Positions 28,643 through 38,681 of a DNA stretch of 64,000 nucleotides are shown piece by piece. Origin of the DNA: Mailhella massiliensis (GTDB lineage Bacteria > Desulfobacterota > Desulfovibrionia > Desulfovibrionales > Desulfovibrionaceae); assembly GCF_900155525.1 (NCBI RefSeq), contig NZ_LT706951.1, positions 658,508 to 722,507 of the forward strand. The letters are read 5' to 3'. The notes beneath the pieces are model-generated. The model made no database searches. It was not told where the DNA came from and was given only the letters and a program-made list of their open reading frames with translations. The stretch's first letter is position 1. Every line of letters starts with the position of its first letter. The translations under genes and the position numbers were made by a program.

Positions 28643-29674
28643 ATGCCTCATCGTCCGCAATCCGCATCTTCCGTCACCGCCGAGAATGCAAAACATGTTT
28701 CCGTGCTTCTTCCCGAAGTGCTGGAGGCTCTTGCTCCGCGCCCCGGCGGCCGTTATCTCGACGGCACCCTGGGTCTTGCCGGGCACTCCTCCGCCCTCAT
28801 GGAAAAAAGCGGCGGCAAGGCCTTTCTCTGCGGGCTGGACAGAGACCCGCAGGCCCTTTTGCGCGCGCAGAAGCGCCTTGAACCCTACGGCGATCACTGC
28901 CGCCTGTTTTCTCTGGAATACGCATCCTTCGCCGACGCGCTGGACGCGCTCGGGTGGGAAAACGTGGACGGCGCGCTTCTCGACATCGGCGTGTCCTCCC
29001 TTCAGCTCGACGTTGCGGAACGCGGCTTCTCCCTGCACGGCGACGCGCCGCTCGACATGCGCATGGACATGGGCGGCCTTTCCCATGAGGGAAGGGAACC
29101 CTGGACGGAGTCGGCCCATACGGTGGTGAACATGGCGGACATGAACACCCTGCGCCGCATCATCGAAACCTACGGGGAAGACCCGCAGGCGGCGCGCATC
29201 GCCCGGGCCATCGTGGAAGAGCGGCAGAAAGCGCCCATCGAGACCACGGGCCGCCTTGCCGACATCGTCTGGCACGCCTACCCCGCCAAATGGCGCGAAA
29301 CGGCGCGCAACCATCCGGCCACGCGCACCTTCCAGGCCATACGCATGGTGGTGAACGACGAACTCGGCCAGCTCGAACGCTTTCTCGACGCCATTCTGCC
29401 GCGGCTTGCCGTGGGCGGAAGGCTTGCGGTCATCACCTTCCATTCTCTGGAAGACCGCATCGTCAAGCAGCGTTTCCGCACCTGGAGCAGCGACTGTCTG
29501 TGCCCGCCGCACCTTCCGCGCTGCGTGTGCAACCATCACGCCGAGGTGCGCCTGCTCACGAAAAAACCCATCGTTCCGGGAAAGGACGAACTTCTCATCA
29601 ACCCGAGATCCGGCAGCGCGAAGCTTCGCGTCGTGGAGAAACTGCCGCCGTTCAAGAAGGAGGAGCTGTCATGA
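28643..29674 (+). CDS. rsmH: 16S rRNA m4C1402 methyltransferase RsmH (MraW)
   Basis: 343-residue SAM-dependent enzyme that N4-methylates C1402 of 16S rRNA. It shows HVSVLLPEVLEAL, the SAM-binding LDGTLGLAGHSSALM (a variant of the usual DxTxGxGGHS) and DIGVSSLQLDVAERGFS. LDMRMDMG and FHSLEDRIVKQRF follow near the C-terminus. It starts 12 bp after mraZ and its stop overlaps the ftsL start (ATGA). Confidence 0.96.
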   Translation: MPHRPQSASSVTAENAKHVSVLLPEVLEALAPRPGGRYLDGTLGLAGHSSALMEKSGGKAFLCGLDRDPQALLRAQKRLEPYGDHCRLFSLEYASFADALDALGWENVDGALLDIGVSSLQLDVAERGFSLHGDAPLDMRMDMGGLSHEGREPWTESAHTVVNMADMNTLRRIIETYGEDPQAARIARAIVEERQKAPIETTGRLADIVWHAYPAKWRETARNHPATRTFQAIRMVVNDELGQLERFLDAILPRLAVGGRLAVITFHSLEDRIVKQRFRTWSSDCLCPPHLPRCVCNHHAEVRLLTKKPIVPGKDELLINPRSGSAKLRVVEKLPPFKKEELS

Positions 29675-29976
29675 ATTCGCACACCGCCACGCTTGGTTCC
29701 GGGGGCTGGTTCCTCATGCTCATCGTTTCCATCCTGTTCAGCCTCATCATGGGCGTCGCCCTCACCTGGCTGAGCATCGACAGAAGCGATACGGCCTACA
29801 CCATCCAGAAGATGCAGCGGCAGACGGATTCCGCCCGCGCCCACGTCGCCAAGCTGGAAGTGGAACGCGACAGTCTCCTTTCGCCCTACGTTCTCGGAAA
29901 AACCGCGGAACAGCTCGGCATGAGCATGGCCGATCCCGGCCAGATACGCCGCATCAACGCAGGCAGGAACAAATAG
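29671..29976 (+). CDS. ftsL: FtsL-like cell-division protein
   Basis: 101-residue bitopic membrane protein: a short cytoplasmic tail, one membrane segment (WFLMLIVSILFSLIMGVAL) and a periplasmic leucine-zipper-like coiled coil ending at AEQLGMSMADPGQIRRI. FtsL sequences are weakly conserved; size, topology and the place between rsmH and ftsI support the call. It should join FtsQ and the FtsW-FtsI synthase at the septum. AAGGAGGAG precedes its ATG. Confidence 0.88.
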   Translation: MNSHTATLGSGGWFLMLIVSILFSLIMGVALTWLSIDRSDTAYTIQKMQRQTDSARAHVAKLEVERDSLLSPYVLGKTAEQLGMSMADPGQIRRINAGRNK

Positions 29977-29980
29977 CCCC

Positions 29981-32146
29981 ATGCGCCCGAACAGCTCTTC
30001 CTCGTCGTCGTCCCGGCTGTCGGGGCGGCGACGCGCCAATCGCCGTCTTCCCTCCAGTCAGCCCTCTGCCGCCTCCGGCAAAGGGCTGTTCTCGCGCATA
30101 CGCGCGCGCTGGCTGTGGCTGCTCGGGCAACGCTTCCACTATGCGGCGGCCATCTTCATCGTCTGCTGGCTGCTTCTGTGGTTCCGCGCCTTCGAGGTGC
30201 AGGTACTGCTCGGCCCGGTGTACAGCGACATGGCCGAACGCCAGCATACCTATACCGAAGTCATCGAAGGGGCGCGCGGCAGCATTCTCGACCGCAACGG
30301 CCGCGTGCTGGCCCGCAGCGTGGCCTGCCAGTCGGTGTACGCGAACCCCCGCGTCATGGAAGACATCAACGACGCGGCCGAACGCCTCGCCCCCATTCTC
30401 AAGAGAGATACCGCGGAACTTGCCGCCACCTTCCGCAAGAACAAGGCCTTCATCTGGCTGGCCCGCAAGGTGGACGACGCCACCGCCACGGCCATTCAGA
30501 AGGAAGGCATTCCCGGCATCGGCCTTTCGCGCGAGTTCGAGCGCGTGTATCCCTACCGGCACCTGGCCGGGCAGCTTCTCGGCTTCGTGGGGGTGGACAG
30601 CCACGGCCTCGAAGGCGTGGAACTCGCCTACGACGACAGGCTGCGCGGCACCAGCGTGAAAAGCCGCGTATCGCGCAACGCCGCCGAGCAGATTCTGAAC
30701 CAGAAGGAAGAAGCCGCGGACCAGCGCGGGGAGGACATCACCCTCACCATCGACGTGCAGGTGCAGTTCATCGCCGAAGACGTCATTGCCGACGCGGTGC
30801 GCTCCTCGGGCGCGCGCTGGGGCGGCGTGCTCGTTTCCGAGGTGGCGAGCGGGGAAATCCTCGCCTGGGCGCAGTACCCCTTCTTCAATCCCAACAACTA
30901 CCGGGAGGCAAGCTCCACCATCTACCGCAACCGCCTTGCGGGCGACGGTCTGGAACCCGGTTCCACCTTCAAGCCGCTGGTCATGGCCACCGCGCTGGAG
31001 GAAAAGCTCGTCACGCCCGACACCAAGATTTTCTGCGAAAACGGCGTGTGGCGCACCCGCTACGCGCCCATACGCGACGATACCCACGCCTACGGCGAAC
31101 TCACGGCCACGGAAATCATTTCCCGTTCCAGCAACATCGGCATGGCCAAGATAGGGCTCATGCTGGGCGCGCCCAAGATGCATTCCTACCTTTCGCGTCT
31201 GGGCTTCGGTCAGAAAACGGGCATAGGCATTCACGAAAGCCGGGGCATTCTGCGTTCCCCGCGCGACTGGAGCGAGCTCGACCTCATGTCCACCTCCTTC
31301 GGGCAGAGCCTTTCGGTCACGGGCATCCAGATGCTTCAGGCCTACACCATTCTGGCCGACGGCGGGGAGTTCAGGCCGCTCAGTCTGGTCATGAACGAAC
31401 CGGGCCGGGGCGAAATCGCCTCGGGCCAGCGCATCTTCTCCAAAAGAACCACGCGCACCGTGCTCAAGATGATGGAGGAAACCGTAGACGGCAACGGCAC
31501 GGGCACCCGCGCCCGCATTCCCGGTCTCCGGGTGGCGGGCAAGACGGGCACGGCCCAGAAGGCCGACCATTCCGGCCGCGGCTACAGCAGAAAGCGCCTT
31601 GCCTCCTTCGGCGGCATCGTTCCTGCGGACGAACCGCGCTACGTCATCTACGTCATGCTCGACGAACCCACCACCACGGGGTACGGCGGCGCCATCGCCG
31701 CGCCCGTGTTCCAGAAGGTGGCCTCGCGCACGCTGGCCTACAACGGCTATCTGCCGGACGTGACCTTCGCCATGGCCGAGCAGGCAAAGGAACGGGCGCT
31801 CACCCCCGCCCAGAGGGAACAGCGCAAGAAAGACGCCATCTACCTCGCCAACCTTGCCAAGTACCGCGCGGAAAAGGCCCGCAAGGAACGCGAACGCGCC
31901 CAGAAAATGGCCGGCAAGGTCATTGCGGACAACACCCTCATGCCCAATCTTCAGGGGCTGACCCTCAGAAAAACCATAGAAACCTGCGTGGCGCGCGGCA
32001 TCATTCCCACCATGGAGGGCAGCGGCACCTTCGTTCTCAGGCAGAGCCCGGCCCCGGGCAGCCGCATCAGCGAAGACAGCACCTGCACCGTGTGGCTCAC
32101 CGACACCCCGCCCGATTCCGAAAACACCTCCGCGGCAAAGGAGTAA
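29981..32146 (+). CDS. ftsI: Septal peptidoglycan transpeptidase FtsI (PBP3) with PASTA domain
   Basis: 721-residue class B penicillin-binding protein that crosslinks septal peptidoglycan with FtsW. A basic, serine-rich cytoplasmic tail of about 45 residues precedes one membrane helix (about 50-70) and the dimerisation domain (GARGSILDRNGRVLARS). The transpeptidase domain has STFK (S328), SSN (383-385) and KTGT (521-524). A lysine-rich linker leads to a C-terminal PASTA domain at about 645-705. That domain is usual in this bacterial group but absent from the E. coli enzyme. It starts 4 bp after ftsL. Confidence 0.95.
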   Translation: MRPNSSSSSSSRLSGRRRANRRLPSSQPSAASGKGLFSRIRARWLWLLGQRFHYAAAIFIVCWLLLWFRAFEVQVLLGPVYSDMAERQHTYTEVIEGARGSILDRNGRVLARSVACQSVYANPRVMEDINDAAERLAPILKRDTAELAATFRKNKAFIWLARKVDDATATAIQKEGIPGIGLSREFERVYPYRHLAGQLLGFVGVDSHGLEGVELAYDDRLRGTSVKSRVSRNAAEQILNQKEEAADQRGEDITLTIDVQVQFIAEDVIADAVRSSGARWGGVLVSEVASGEILAWAQYPFFNPNNYREASSTIYRNRLAGDGLEPGSTFKPLVMATALEEKLVTPDTKIFCENGVWRTRYAPIRDDTHAYGELTATEIISRSSNIGMAKIGLMLGAPKMHSYLSRLGFGQKTGIGIHESRGILRSPRDWSELDLMSTSFGQSLSVTGIQMLQAYTILADGGEFRPLSLVMNEPGRGEIASGQRIFSKRTTRTVLKMMEETVDGNGTGTRARIPGLRVAGKTGTAQKADHSGRGYSRKRLASFGGIVPADEPRYVIYVMLDEPTTTGYGGAIAAPVFQKVASRTLAYNGYLPDVTFAMAEQAKERALTPAQREQRKKDAIYLANLAKYRAEKARKERERAQKMAGKVIADNTLMPNLQGLTLRKTIETCVARGIIPTMEGSGTFVLRQSPAPGSRISEDSTCTVWLTDTPPDSENTSAAKE

Positions 32147-32150
32147 ATCC

Positions 32151-33662
32151 ATGCGCATCACCCCTGCCCAGCTCTGCGAAGAACTCCGCACCAGCCTTCG
32201 CAATATTCAGACCGATTCCCGCCTTGTGGAACAGGGCGACGTGTTCGTGGCCCTTCCCGCCGCCGTTCCCGGAGAACGCAGCAAAACGGCGGCGCACATC
32301 CGCATGGCGCTGGAAAAAGGCGCCTGGGCGGTGGTCGCGCCCGCCCGCAGCGTGGAGAGGATGAACCTCAAGACCAAGGGCGACAAGGATCACGCCTGGC
32401 TTCTGTGCGAAGATTCCCGCGCCATGCTCGGCACGCTGGCCGCCGCGCGCTTCGGCACGGAAAAAAGCGACGTGCCGGTCATCGCCGTCACGGGCACCAA
32501 CGGCAAGACCACCTGCGCCTACCTGCTGGAACATCTCTACAAGTCCAGGGGCATTCCCGTGGGCGTGATGGGCACCATAAGCTACCGCTGGCCGGGGCAT
32601 GTGGAGGCCGCCCCCCTCACCACGCCGGGCTGCCTCGCCCTGCACCGCGCCATGAAGGACATGCGCGACGCGGGCGCAAAGGCCGTGATCATGGAAGTTT
32701 CCTCCCATGCCGTGGATCAGAAGCGCATCGCGGGCATCAACTTCAGCGCCGTGGCCTTCACCAATCTCACGCAGGACCATCTGGACTATCACAAGACCAT
32801 GGAAAACTACTTCCAGGCCAAGCGCGCGCTTTTTGCGGATTTTCCCCTGCGCCGCAAGGCCATGGTCATCACCAACGACGACCCGTACGGCCACAGGCTG
32901 CTGGAGGAATTTCCCCAGGCCCTGGGCGTGGGCATACGCACCCCGCTTGCGAACCGCCCCTTCCTGCTGGCCGACGTGCGCCGCGCCGATACGGAAGGCC
33001 TCTCCCTGCATTTCTACTGGCAGAAGAACCGCGAGGAGCGGCTCGACTGGGTGCTGCACAGCCCGCTCATCGGCCTGCACAACGCAAACAACCTGTGCAC
33101 GGTGTGCGGCCTGGCCCTCAGCATGGGCTTTTCCGTGGAAGATCTCAAATGCCTTTCCCGCTTCACGGGGGTTCCGGGCAGGCTTGAACGCATCGTCGTG
33201 CCTTCCGCCACCTGGATGGCGGGCGCGCAGACCGGCGTGTTCGTGGATTACGCCCACACGCCCGACGCCCTCATCCATGTGCTCAAAACCCTGCGCGCCG
33301 CGCGCTTTGCCCGCCTCATCACGGTGTTCGGCTGCGGCGGCGACAGAGACCGCACCAAGCGCCCGCTCATGGGCGAAGCCGTGGCGGAAATGAGCGACAT
33401 CGCCATCGTCACTTCCGACAATCCCCGCACGGAAGACCCGGAAGCCATCATCGACGACATCATGCCCGGTCTGGAAAAAGCGCGCCACGTCTACCGCGAG
33501 GCCGACCGCCGCAAGGCGCTCGAGCTTGCCGTGGGCCTGCTGCGGCCCGGCGACGCGCTGCTCGTGGCGGGCAAGGGGCATGAAGACTATCAGATCATCG
33601 GGACCACGAAGCATCACTTCAGTGACCAGGAAATACTCAAGGAGCTGATCTCGTGCAGATGA
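32151..33662 (+). CDS. murE: UDP-MurNAc-tripeptide synthetase MurE (meso-DAP adding)
   Basis: 503-residue cytoplasmic ligase that adds the third amino acid to UDP-MurNAc-L-Ala-D-Glu using ATP. The P-loop is TGTNGKTT (114-121), the Mur central domain shows TNLTQDHLDYH, and DNPR (423-426) is the motif of meso-diaminopimelate-adding enzymes, as expected for a Gram-negative. AAGGAG precedes the ATG. The gene overlaps murF by 10 bp. Confidence 0.96.
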   Translation: MRITPAQLCEELRTSLRNIQTDSRLVEQGDVFVALPAAVPGERSKTAAHIRMALEKGAWAVVAPARSVERMNLKTKGDKDHAWLLCEDSRAMLGTLAAARFGTEKSDVPVIAVTGTNGKTTCAYLLEHLYKSRGIPVGVMGTISYRWPGHVEAAPLTTPGCLALHRAMKDMRDAGAKAVIMEVSSHAVDQKRIAGINFSAVAFTNLTQDHLDYHKTMENYFQAKRALFADFPLRRKAMVITNDDPYGHRLLEEFPQALGVGIRTPLANRPFLLADVRRADTEGLSLHFYWQKNREERLDWVLHSPLIGLHNANNLCTVCGLALSMGFSVEDLKCLSRFTGVPGRLERIVVPSATWMAGAQTGVFVDYAHTPDALIHVLKTLRAARFARLITVFGCGGDRDRTKRPLMGEAVAEMSDIAIVTSDNPRTEDPEAIIDDIMPGLEKARHVYREADRRKALELAVGLLRPGDALLVAGKGHEDYQIIGTTKHHFSDQEILKELISCR

Positions 33663-35053
33663 CGCTGGAACAGGCCGCAAGGCACGCACAGGCCACGGTT
33701 CTCCACCCTTCTTCCGTCACGCTCACGGGAGCCTGCACGGACAACCGGCAGGCGAAGCCCGGCGACATTTTCGTCGCCCTGCGCGGCGAACGCGCGGACG
33801 GGCATGACTTTGCCGAAGCGGCGGTCGGGGCCGGGGCCTCGGCCGTGCTTGCCGAACGCGATCCCTTCGGCGGCAGGCCGGTCGCCCCCGTGCTTCTGGT
33901 GGAAAACAGCACGGCCGCGCTCGGGCGCATGGCCCATGCCTGGCGGCTCGCCTTCCCGGGCCGCGTGGCGGGCATCACCGGCACGGCGGGGAAAACGACC
34001 ACCAAGGAACTGCTGGCCCACATCCTCTCCATGGCGGGCAAGACGGCGCGCAACCGCATGAACCTGAACTCGCAGATAGGTATGCCCGTCTCCATGCTCT
34101 CGACGGACGGCGACGAGGCCTTCTGGGTCATGGAAGCGGGCATCAGTCACCCGAACGACATGGACGAACTCGGGCCCGTGCTTCAGCCCGATCTCGCCAT
34201 CATTCTCAACGTGGGCGCAGGCCACTCTCTGGGCCTCGGCGACAGGGGCACGGCCTACTACAAATCGCGCCTTCTCGCACACCTGGCAGAAGGCGGCATG
34301 GCCCTCGTGAGCGCCGATTACGACGACCTTGCGAAGGAGGCCCGCGCCCTGCGCCCCGACACCGTCTTCTTTTCCATTAAAGGAAAGGACGTTCCCTACA
34401 GGGCGGGGTATCTCGGACTTGACGAAAACGGCCGGGGACACTACCGTCTGGAACTCGACGGCGAAGAGCTCACCGTGACATGCGCCCTTTCCGGGCCGTA
34501 CGCGGCGGAAAACATCCTTGCGGCCGCGGCCGCGGCCCGTCTTTTCGGCCTGGATGCGGAAGCCATACAAAAAGGCGTGGAAAGCGCCCCCTTCCCTGCC
34601 CAGCGCTTCGCAAAGCACGAAATACCGGGCTGGACGGTCATCGACGACACCTACAACGCCAATCCTCTTTCCGCCCGGCGCATGCTGGAGGCGGCGGCGG
34701 AACTTGCGGACGGAAAGGACTTCGTCTGCGTCATGGGCGCCATGGGGGAACTCGGCAGCGTGGCGGAAGAAGAGCACGAACAGCTCGGCAGAGAACTCGC
34801 CCGCACGGGCTGCAAGGCCGTGTTCTGGGTGGGCGGCCATGCCGCAGAGGTGGAAAAGGGGCTGAAAAGCCTCGACTTTCCGGGATTTTTCGCCGTCGTG
34901 CCCGAACCGGAGGATTTTCTTCCCGCCTTCGGGCGCTGGGAACAGGGCCGGGGCAACGCCCGGAAGGGCCTTGTGATCTTCAAGGGCTCGCGCGTCAACC
35001 GTATGGAACGCCTCGTCACTCTTTTCATGGAACGGAAAAACCATGCTCTATAA
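33653..35053 (+). CDS. murF: UDP-MurNAc-tripeptide:D-Ala-D-Ala ligase MurF
   Basis: 466-residue cytoplasmic ligase that attaches D-Ala-D-Ala to complete the pentapeptide precursor. The P-loop is [15 protein letters not shown] (K114), followed by NLNSQIGMP and [10 protein letters not shown] typical of MurF. The GTG at 33653 is preferred over the ATG two codons later, because AAGGAG stands eight bases ahead of it. The start lies inside murE, and the end overlaps mraY by 11 bp. Confidence 0.95.
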   Translation: MQMTLEQAARHAQATVLHPSSVTLTGACTDNRQAKPGDIFVALRGERADGHDFAEAAVGAGASAVLAERDPFGGRPVAPVLLVENSTAALGRMAHAWRLAFPGRVAGITGTAGKTTTKELLAHILSMAGKTARNRMNLNSQIGMPVSMLSTDGDEAFWVMEAGISHPNDMDELGPVLQPDLAIILNVGAGHSLGLGDRGTAYYKSRLLAHLAEGGMALVSADYDDLAKEARALRPDTVFFSIKGKDVPYRAGYLGLDENGRGHYRLELDGEELTVTCALSGPYAAENILAAAAAARLFGLDAEAIQKGVESAPFPAQRFAKHEIPGWTVIDDTYNANPLSARRMLEAAAELADGKDFVCVMGAMGELGSVAEEEHEQLGRELARTGCKAVFWVGGHAAEVEKGLKSLDFPGFFAVVPEPEDFLPAFGRWEQGRGNARKGLVIFKGSRVNRMERLVTLFMERKNHAL

Positions 35054-36125
35054 CCTGCTCGTCCCCTTCAGTCAGGATGTCTCCCTGCTGAACGTGTTCC
35101 GCTACATCACCTTCCGCTCGGCGGGGGCGCTCATCTGCGCCCTGCTCTTCACCATACTTACCGGGCCGTGGTTTCTGAAAAAGCTTACGGCGCTCAAGGT
35201 GGGGCAGCCCATACTTTCCTATGTGCCGGAACATCAGGCCAAGGCGGGCACGCCCACCATGGGCGGGCTGCTCATCATGGCCGGGGCCATCGTGTCCACC
35301 CTTCTGTGGGCGGACCTTGCCAACGTGTACATCTGGCTCACCATGCTGGTCTTCGTGGGATTCGGCGCGGTGGGATTCGTGGACGACTACACCAAGATAC
35401 GCCATCACGAAAACAAGGGGCTCTCCCCCCGCGCCAAGATGCTGGGGCTCATCGTCGTGTCGGTGGTCGCCATAAGCCTGCTGCTCATGGAACCGGCCTA
35501 TTCCAGCAAGCTTTCCGTGCCGTTCTTCAAACAGTTCATGCCCGATCTGGGCATGTTCTACGTGGTGTTCGCCGTGGTGGTGCTCATCGCCTCATCCAAC
35601 GCCGTGAACCTCACCGACGGGCTGGACGGTCTGGCCATACTGCCCGCGGTGATGTGCTTCATGGTGTATGCCATCTTCATCTATGTGGCGGGCCACGCCA
35701 GCTTCGCCCAGTACCTTCAGGTTCCCGCCGTGCCGGGCGTGGGCGAGGTCACGGTGTTCTGCTGCGCGCTCATGGGCGCGGGCCTGGGCTTTCTGTGGTT
35801 CAACTGCTTCCCGGCCCAGGTCTTCATGGGCGACGTGGGTTCCCTCAGCCTCGGCGGCGTGCTGGGCTTTCTGGCCGTGCTGTGCAAGCAGGAACTCATT
35901 CTCATCGTGGCGGGCGGCGTGTTCGTCATGGAAACGGTGTCCGTCATCATGCAGGTGGGCTTCTTCAAGGCCACGCACGGCAGAAGGCTGTTCCGCATGA
36001 CGCCTCTGCACCATCACTTCCAGAAGGGGGAACACCCTCTGCCGGAATCGAAAATCATCGTGCGCTTCTGGATCATTTCCGTCCTTCTGGCCATCATTTC
36101 CCTTTCCGTCCTTAAACTGCGCTGA
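35043..36125 (+). CDS. mraY: Phospho-MurNAc-pentapeptide translocase MraY
   Basis: 360-residue polytopic inner-membrane enzyme that moves phospho-MurNAc-pentapeptide onto undecaprenyl phosphate to make lipid I. It shows [28 protein letters not shown], the [10 protein letters not shown] motif, [12 protein letters not shown] and the terminal [12 protein letters not shown] histidine cluster. Length and about ten membrane segments match the family. Confidence 0.97.
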   Translation: MLYNLLVPFSQDVSLLNVFRYITFRSAGALICALLFTILTGPWFLKKLTALKVGQPILSYVPEHQAKAGTPTMGGLLIMAGAIVSTLLWADLANVYIWLTMLVFVGFGAVGFVDDYTKIRHHENKGLSPRAKMLGLIVVSVVAISLLLMEPAYSSKLSVPFFKQFMPDLGMFYVVFAVVVLIASSNAVNLTDGLDGLAILPAVMCFMVYAIFIYVAGHASFAQYLQVPAVPGVGEVTVFCCALMGAGLGFLWFNCFPAQVFMGDVGSLSLGGVLGFLAVLCKQELILIVAGGVFVMETVSVIMQVGFFKATHGRRLFRMTPLHHHFQKGEHPLPESKIIVRFWIISVLLAIISLSVLKLR

Positions 36126-36133
36126 GGTGGGCC

Positions 36134-37453
36134 ATGTCTCTCTTTTCCCTTTCCGGCAGAAGCGTCGCCGTGGTGGGCGCGGGCAGAAGCGGCAGAGCCG
36201 CCGTCCGCCTGCTGCATGAGGAAGGCGCAGCGGTGCGCCTTCTGGAAAAGACCCCGGAAAACATGCCTGCGGACTTTTCCGCATGGCTGAAGGAAAACGG
36301 TATTCCCGTCCTCGGCGGGGAACACGTTTCCGCCTACTTTGAAGGGGTGGACCTCGTCATTCCCAGCCCCGGCGCGGCGAAAGCCGTCATCGAGCCTCTT
36401 CTGTCCGCAGGGGCGGACGGCGCGAAGGCCGGCATCATGGCGGAAACCGAACTTGCCTGGCGACTGCTGGAAGGCGAACCCGTCATCGGCGTTACGGGAA
36501 CCAGCGGCAAAACGACCACCACGAGCATCATTTCCGCCATGCTGAAGGCACACGGTCTCCGCGTGTTCACGGGCGGCAACATCGGCGTGCCGCTTTCGGA
36601 GTATGTGCTCGCCAGAAGGCACGGGGAACCGAGGGCCGACGTGGTGGTGCTCGAACTTTCCAGCTTCCAGCTCCAGACCTGCTCCACCCTGCACCCCCGC
36701 GTGGGCGTGCTGCTCAACATTTCCGAAAATCACCTCGACTTCCACAAGGACATGGAAGAATACACCGAGGCGAAGATGCGCCTCTTCTCCCATCAGACGG
36801 AAGAAGACATCGCCGTTCTTTCCCCCACGCTCCGCAGCCTGCCGGAAAAGTTCGGCATGAAGGCGCGCGTTCTCTTCCTCACGCCCGGGGCGCATCCCTT
36901 CCCGGAAACAAGGCTCATCGGCGCGCACAATCAGAGCAATGCGGAAGCCGCCTTTCTTGCCGTCTCCCCCTTCGGCGTCACGGAGGAAGAGGCGGCGCGT
37001 GCCATGCGGGAGTTTGCGCCCATCGCCCACAGGCTCGAACATATCGCGGACATTGCGGGCGTGCGCTATGTGAACGATTCCAAGTGCACCACCATCGAAG
37101 CGCTCAAGGTGGCGCTCGCCTCCTTCGAGAGGCCCGTCGTCCTGCTTGCCGGCGGCAAGTTCAAGGGCGGCGATGTGGAAGGCATGAAGCCCCTCCTGGC
37201 AAAGCATGTGCGCGCCGTGGCCCTGTACGGCGCCTCGCGCGAGCATTTCGAACCCGCCTGGAAGGATACCGTGCCCGTAAGCTGGGATGAAACCATGGAC
37301 GAAGCCCTCGCCCGCGCCCGCAGCCTTGCCGAGGAAGGAGACACGGTGCTCCTCGCTCCGGCCACCTCCAGCTACGACCAGTATAAAAACTACCTGGAAA
37401 GAGGCGACCATTTCCGCGATCTCGTGCTGCGCATGCAGAAGGAAGAGGCCTGA
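36134..37453 (+). CDS. murD: UDP-MurNAc-L-Ala:D-Glu ligase MurD
   Basis: 439-residue cytoplasmic ligase adding D-glutamate to UDP-MurNAc-L-Ala. The N-terminal Rossmann-like fold has VAVVGAGRSGRAAVRLL, the P-loop is VTGTSGKTTTTSI (K126), and NISENHLDFH and YVNDSKCTTIEA are family motifs. GAGGTGG stands before the ATG, 8 bp after mraY. Confidence 0.96.
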   Translation: MSLFSLSGRSVAVVGAGRSGRAAVRLLHEEGAAVRLLEKTPENMPADFSAWLKENGIPVLGGEHVSAYFEGVDLVIPSPGAAKAVIEPLLSAGADGAKAGIMAETELAWRLLEGEPVIGVTGTSGKTTTTSIISAMLKAHGLRVFTGGNIGVPLSEYVLARRHGEPRADVVVLELSSFQLQTCSTLHPRVGVLLNISENHLDFHKDMEEYTEAKMRLFSHQTEEDIAVLSPTLRSLPEKFGMKARVLFLTPGAHPFPETRLIGAHNQSNAEAAFLAVSPFGVTEEEAARAMREFAPIAHRLEHIADIAGVRYVNDSKCTTIEALKVALASFERPVVLLAGGKFKGGDVEGMKPLLAKHVRAVALYGASREHFEPAWKDTVPVSWDETMDEALARARSLAEEGDTVLLAPATSSYDQYKNYLERGDHFRDLVLRMQKEEA

Positions 37454-37468
37454 ACCTCGTAAGAGAAG

Positions 37469-37485
37469 CCCGCTTCCGGCGGGCA
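37469..37485 (+). other. Hairpin in the murD-ftsW gap
   Basis: GCCCGC-TTCCG-GCGGGC inside the 93-bp gap, the only sizeable gap within murD-murG. It has no T tract, so an mRNA-stability or processing role is as likely as termination. Confidence 0.4.
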
Positions 37486-37546
37486 TTTCCCCCGCGCTGC
37501 GGAAAAACTCCCTTCCGGGGAAGACATTCAGAAACAAGGACTGCCC

Positions 37547-38677
37547 ATGAACCTGCGCAAGAAAAAACAGCCCGCTCCCGAACCGGAAATGCCCTTCGGC
37601 CCGGTGGACTGGTGGCTGCTCGCCCTGCTGCTTCTGCTTCTGTGCGTCGGCCTTGTGGCGGTTCTTTCCGCAAGCGGGCCCATCAGCCAGCGCACCTACA
37701 ACGAATCCTACCACTTCTTCCACCGTCAGCTTCAGACCATGCTGCTCGGCGGCATTTTCGTGGCGCTCCTCTGCTGGCTTCCGCGCTCGTTCATCAACAA
37801 GCTCCATTACTGGGGCATCGCCACGGTCATCGTGCTGCTCGTATTGTGCCTGCTCATAGGCCCCGTCATCAACGGCGCGCAGCGCTGGCTCGACCTGCAC
37901 TTCATGATGGTGCAGCCCATGGAGTTCGCCCGCATCGCGCTCGTGATGTACCTGGCCTACTTCATGAGCAGCAAGCAGAGCATGATACGCGAATTCAGCC
38001 GCGGCCTTCTGCCGCCCACGCTCATCACCCTGCTCATCTGCGCGCTGCTCGTGCTCCAGCCCGACCTCGGCGGCACCATCATCATGCTGACCATACTCTT
38101 CTTCATGTGCCTCGGCGGGGGCACGCGGGGCTGGTATCTCATGATGGTGCTCGTCATCGCCGCCGTGCTGGTGGTCGCGCTCATCATTGTGGAACCCTAC
38201 CGCTGGGCGCGCTGGACGGCCTACCTCGAACCCTTCGCCAACGCCAGAGGCTCGGGCTATCAGATAGTGCAGAGCCTGCTTGCGCTCGGCAGCGGCGGCA
38301 TCTTCGGCGTGGGGCTCGGCGGCAGCATACAGAAAACCGTGTACCTGCCCGAAGCCCACAACGACTTCATCATGTCCGTGGTGGGCGAGGAAACGGGCTT
38401 TCTGGGCATCACCGTGGTCATGGTGCTGTTCGCGCTCTTCTTCTACCGCTGCTATCGCGTGGTTCTCGGCCAGCGGAACCTGCGCGACAGGCTCACGGCC
38501 TACGGGCTCACGCTGGTCATCGCGCTGAGTTTTCTGCTCAACATGGCCGTCATTCTCGGCAACGTCCCGCCCAAGGGCATTGCCATGCCGTTCATCAGTT
38601 ACGGCGGCAGCAGCCTGCTTGCCAACATGATCTGCGCAGGGCTGCTGCTCAACTATTCACGAACCGTACGGGAGTAG
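37547..38677 (+). CDS. ftsW: Septal peptidoglycan glycosyltransferase FtsW
   Basis: 376-residue SEDS-family membrane protein that polymerises lipid II at the septum with FtsI. About ten membrane segments are seen. Family stretches include GPVINGAQRWLDL, QPMEFARIALVMYLAYF, LLVLQPDLGGT, GSGYQIVQSLLALGSGGIFG, PEAHNDFIMSVVGEETGF and GIAMPFISYGGSS. AAGGA precedes the ATG. Confidence 0.96.
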   Translation: MNLRKKKQPAPEPEMPFGPVDWWLLALLLLLLCVGLVAVLSASGPISQRTYNESYHFFHRQLQTMLLGGIFVALLCWLPRSFINKLHYWGIATVIVLLVLCLLIGPVINGAQRWLDLHFMMVQPMEFARIALVMYLAYFMSSKQSMIREFSRGLLPPTLITLLICALLVLQPDLGGTIIMLTILFFMCLGGGTRGWYLMMVLVIAAVLVVALIIVEPYRWARWTAYLEPFANARGSGYQIVQSLLALGSGGIFGVGLGGSIQKTVYLPEAHNDFIMSVVGEETGFLGITVVMVLFALFFYRCYRVVLGQRNLRDRLTAYGLTLVIALSFLLNMAVILGNVPPKGIAMPFISYGGSSLLANMICAGLLLNYSRTVRE

Positions 38678-38681
38678 GCGC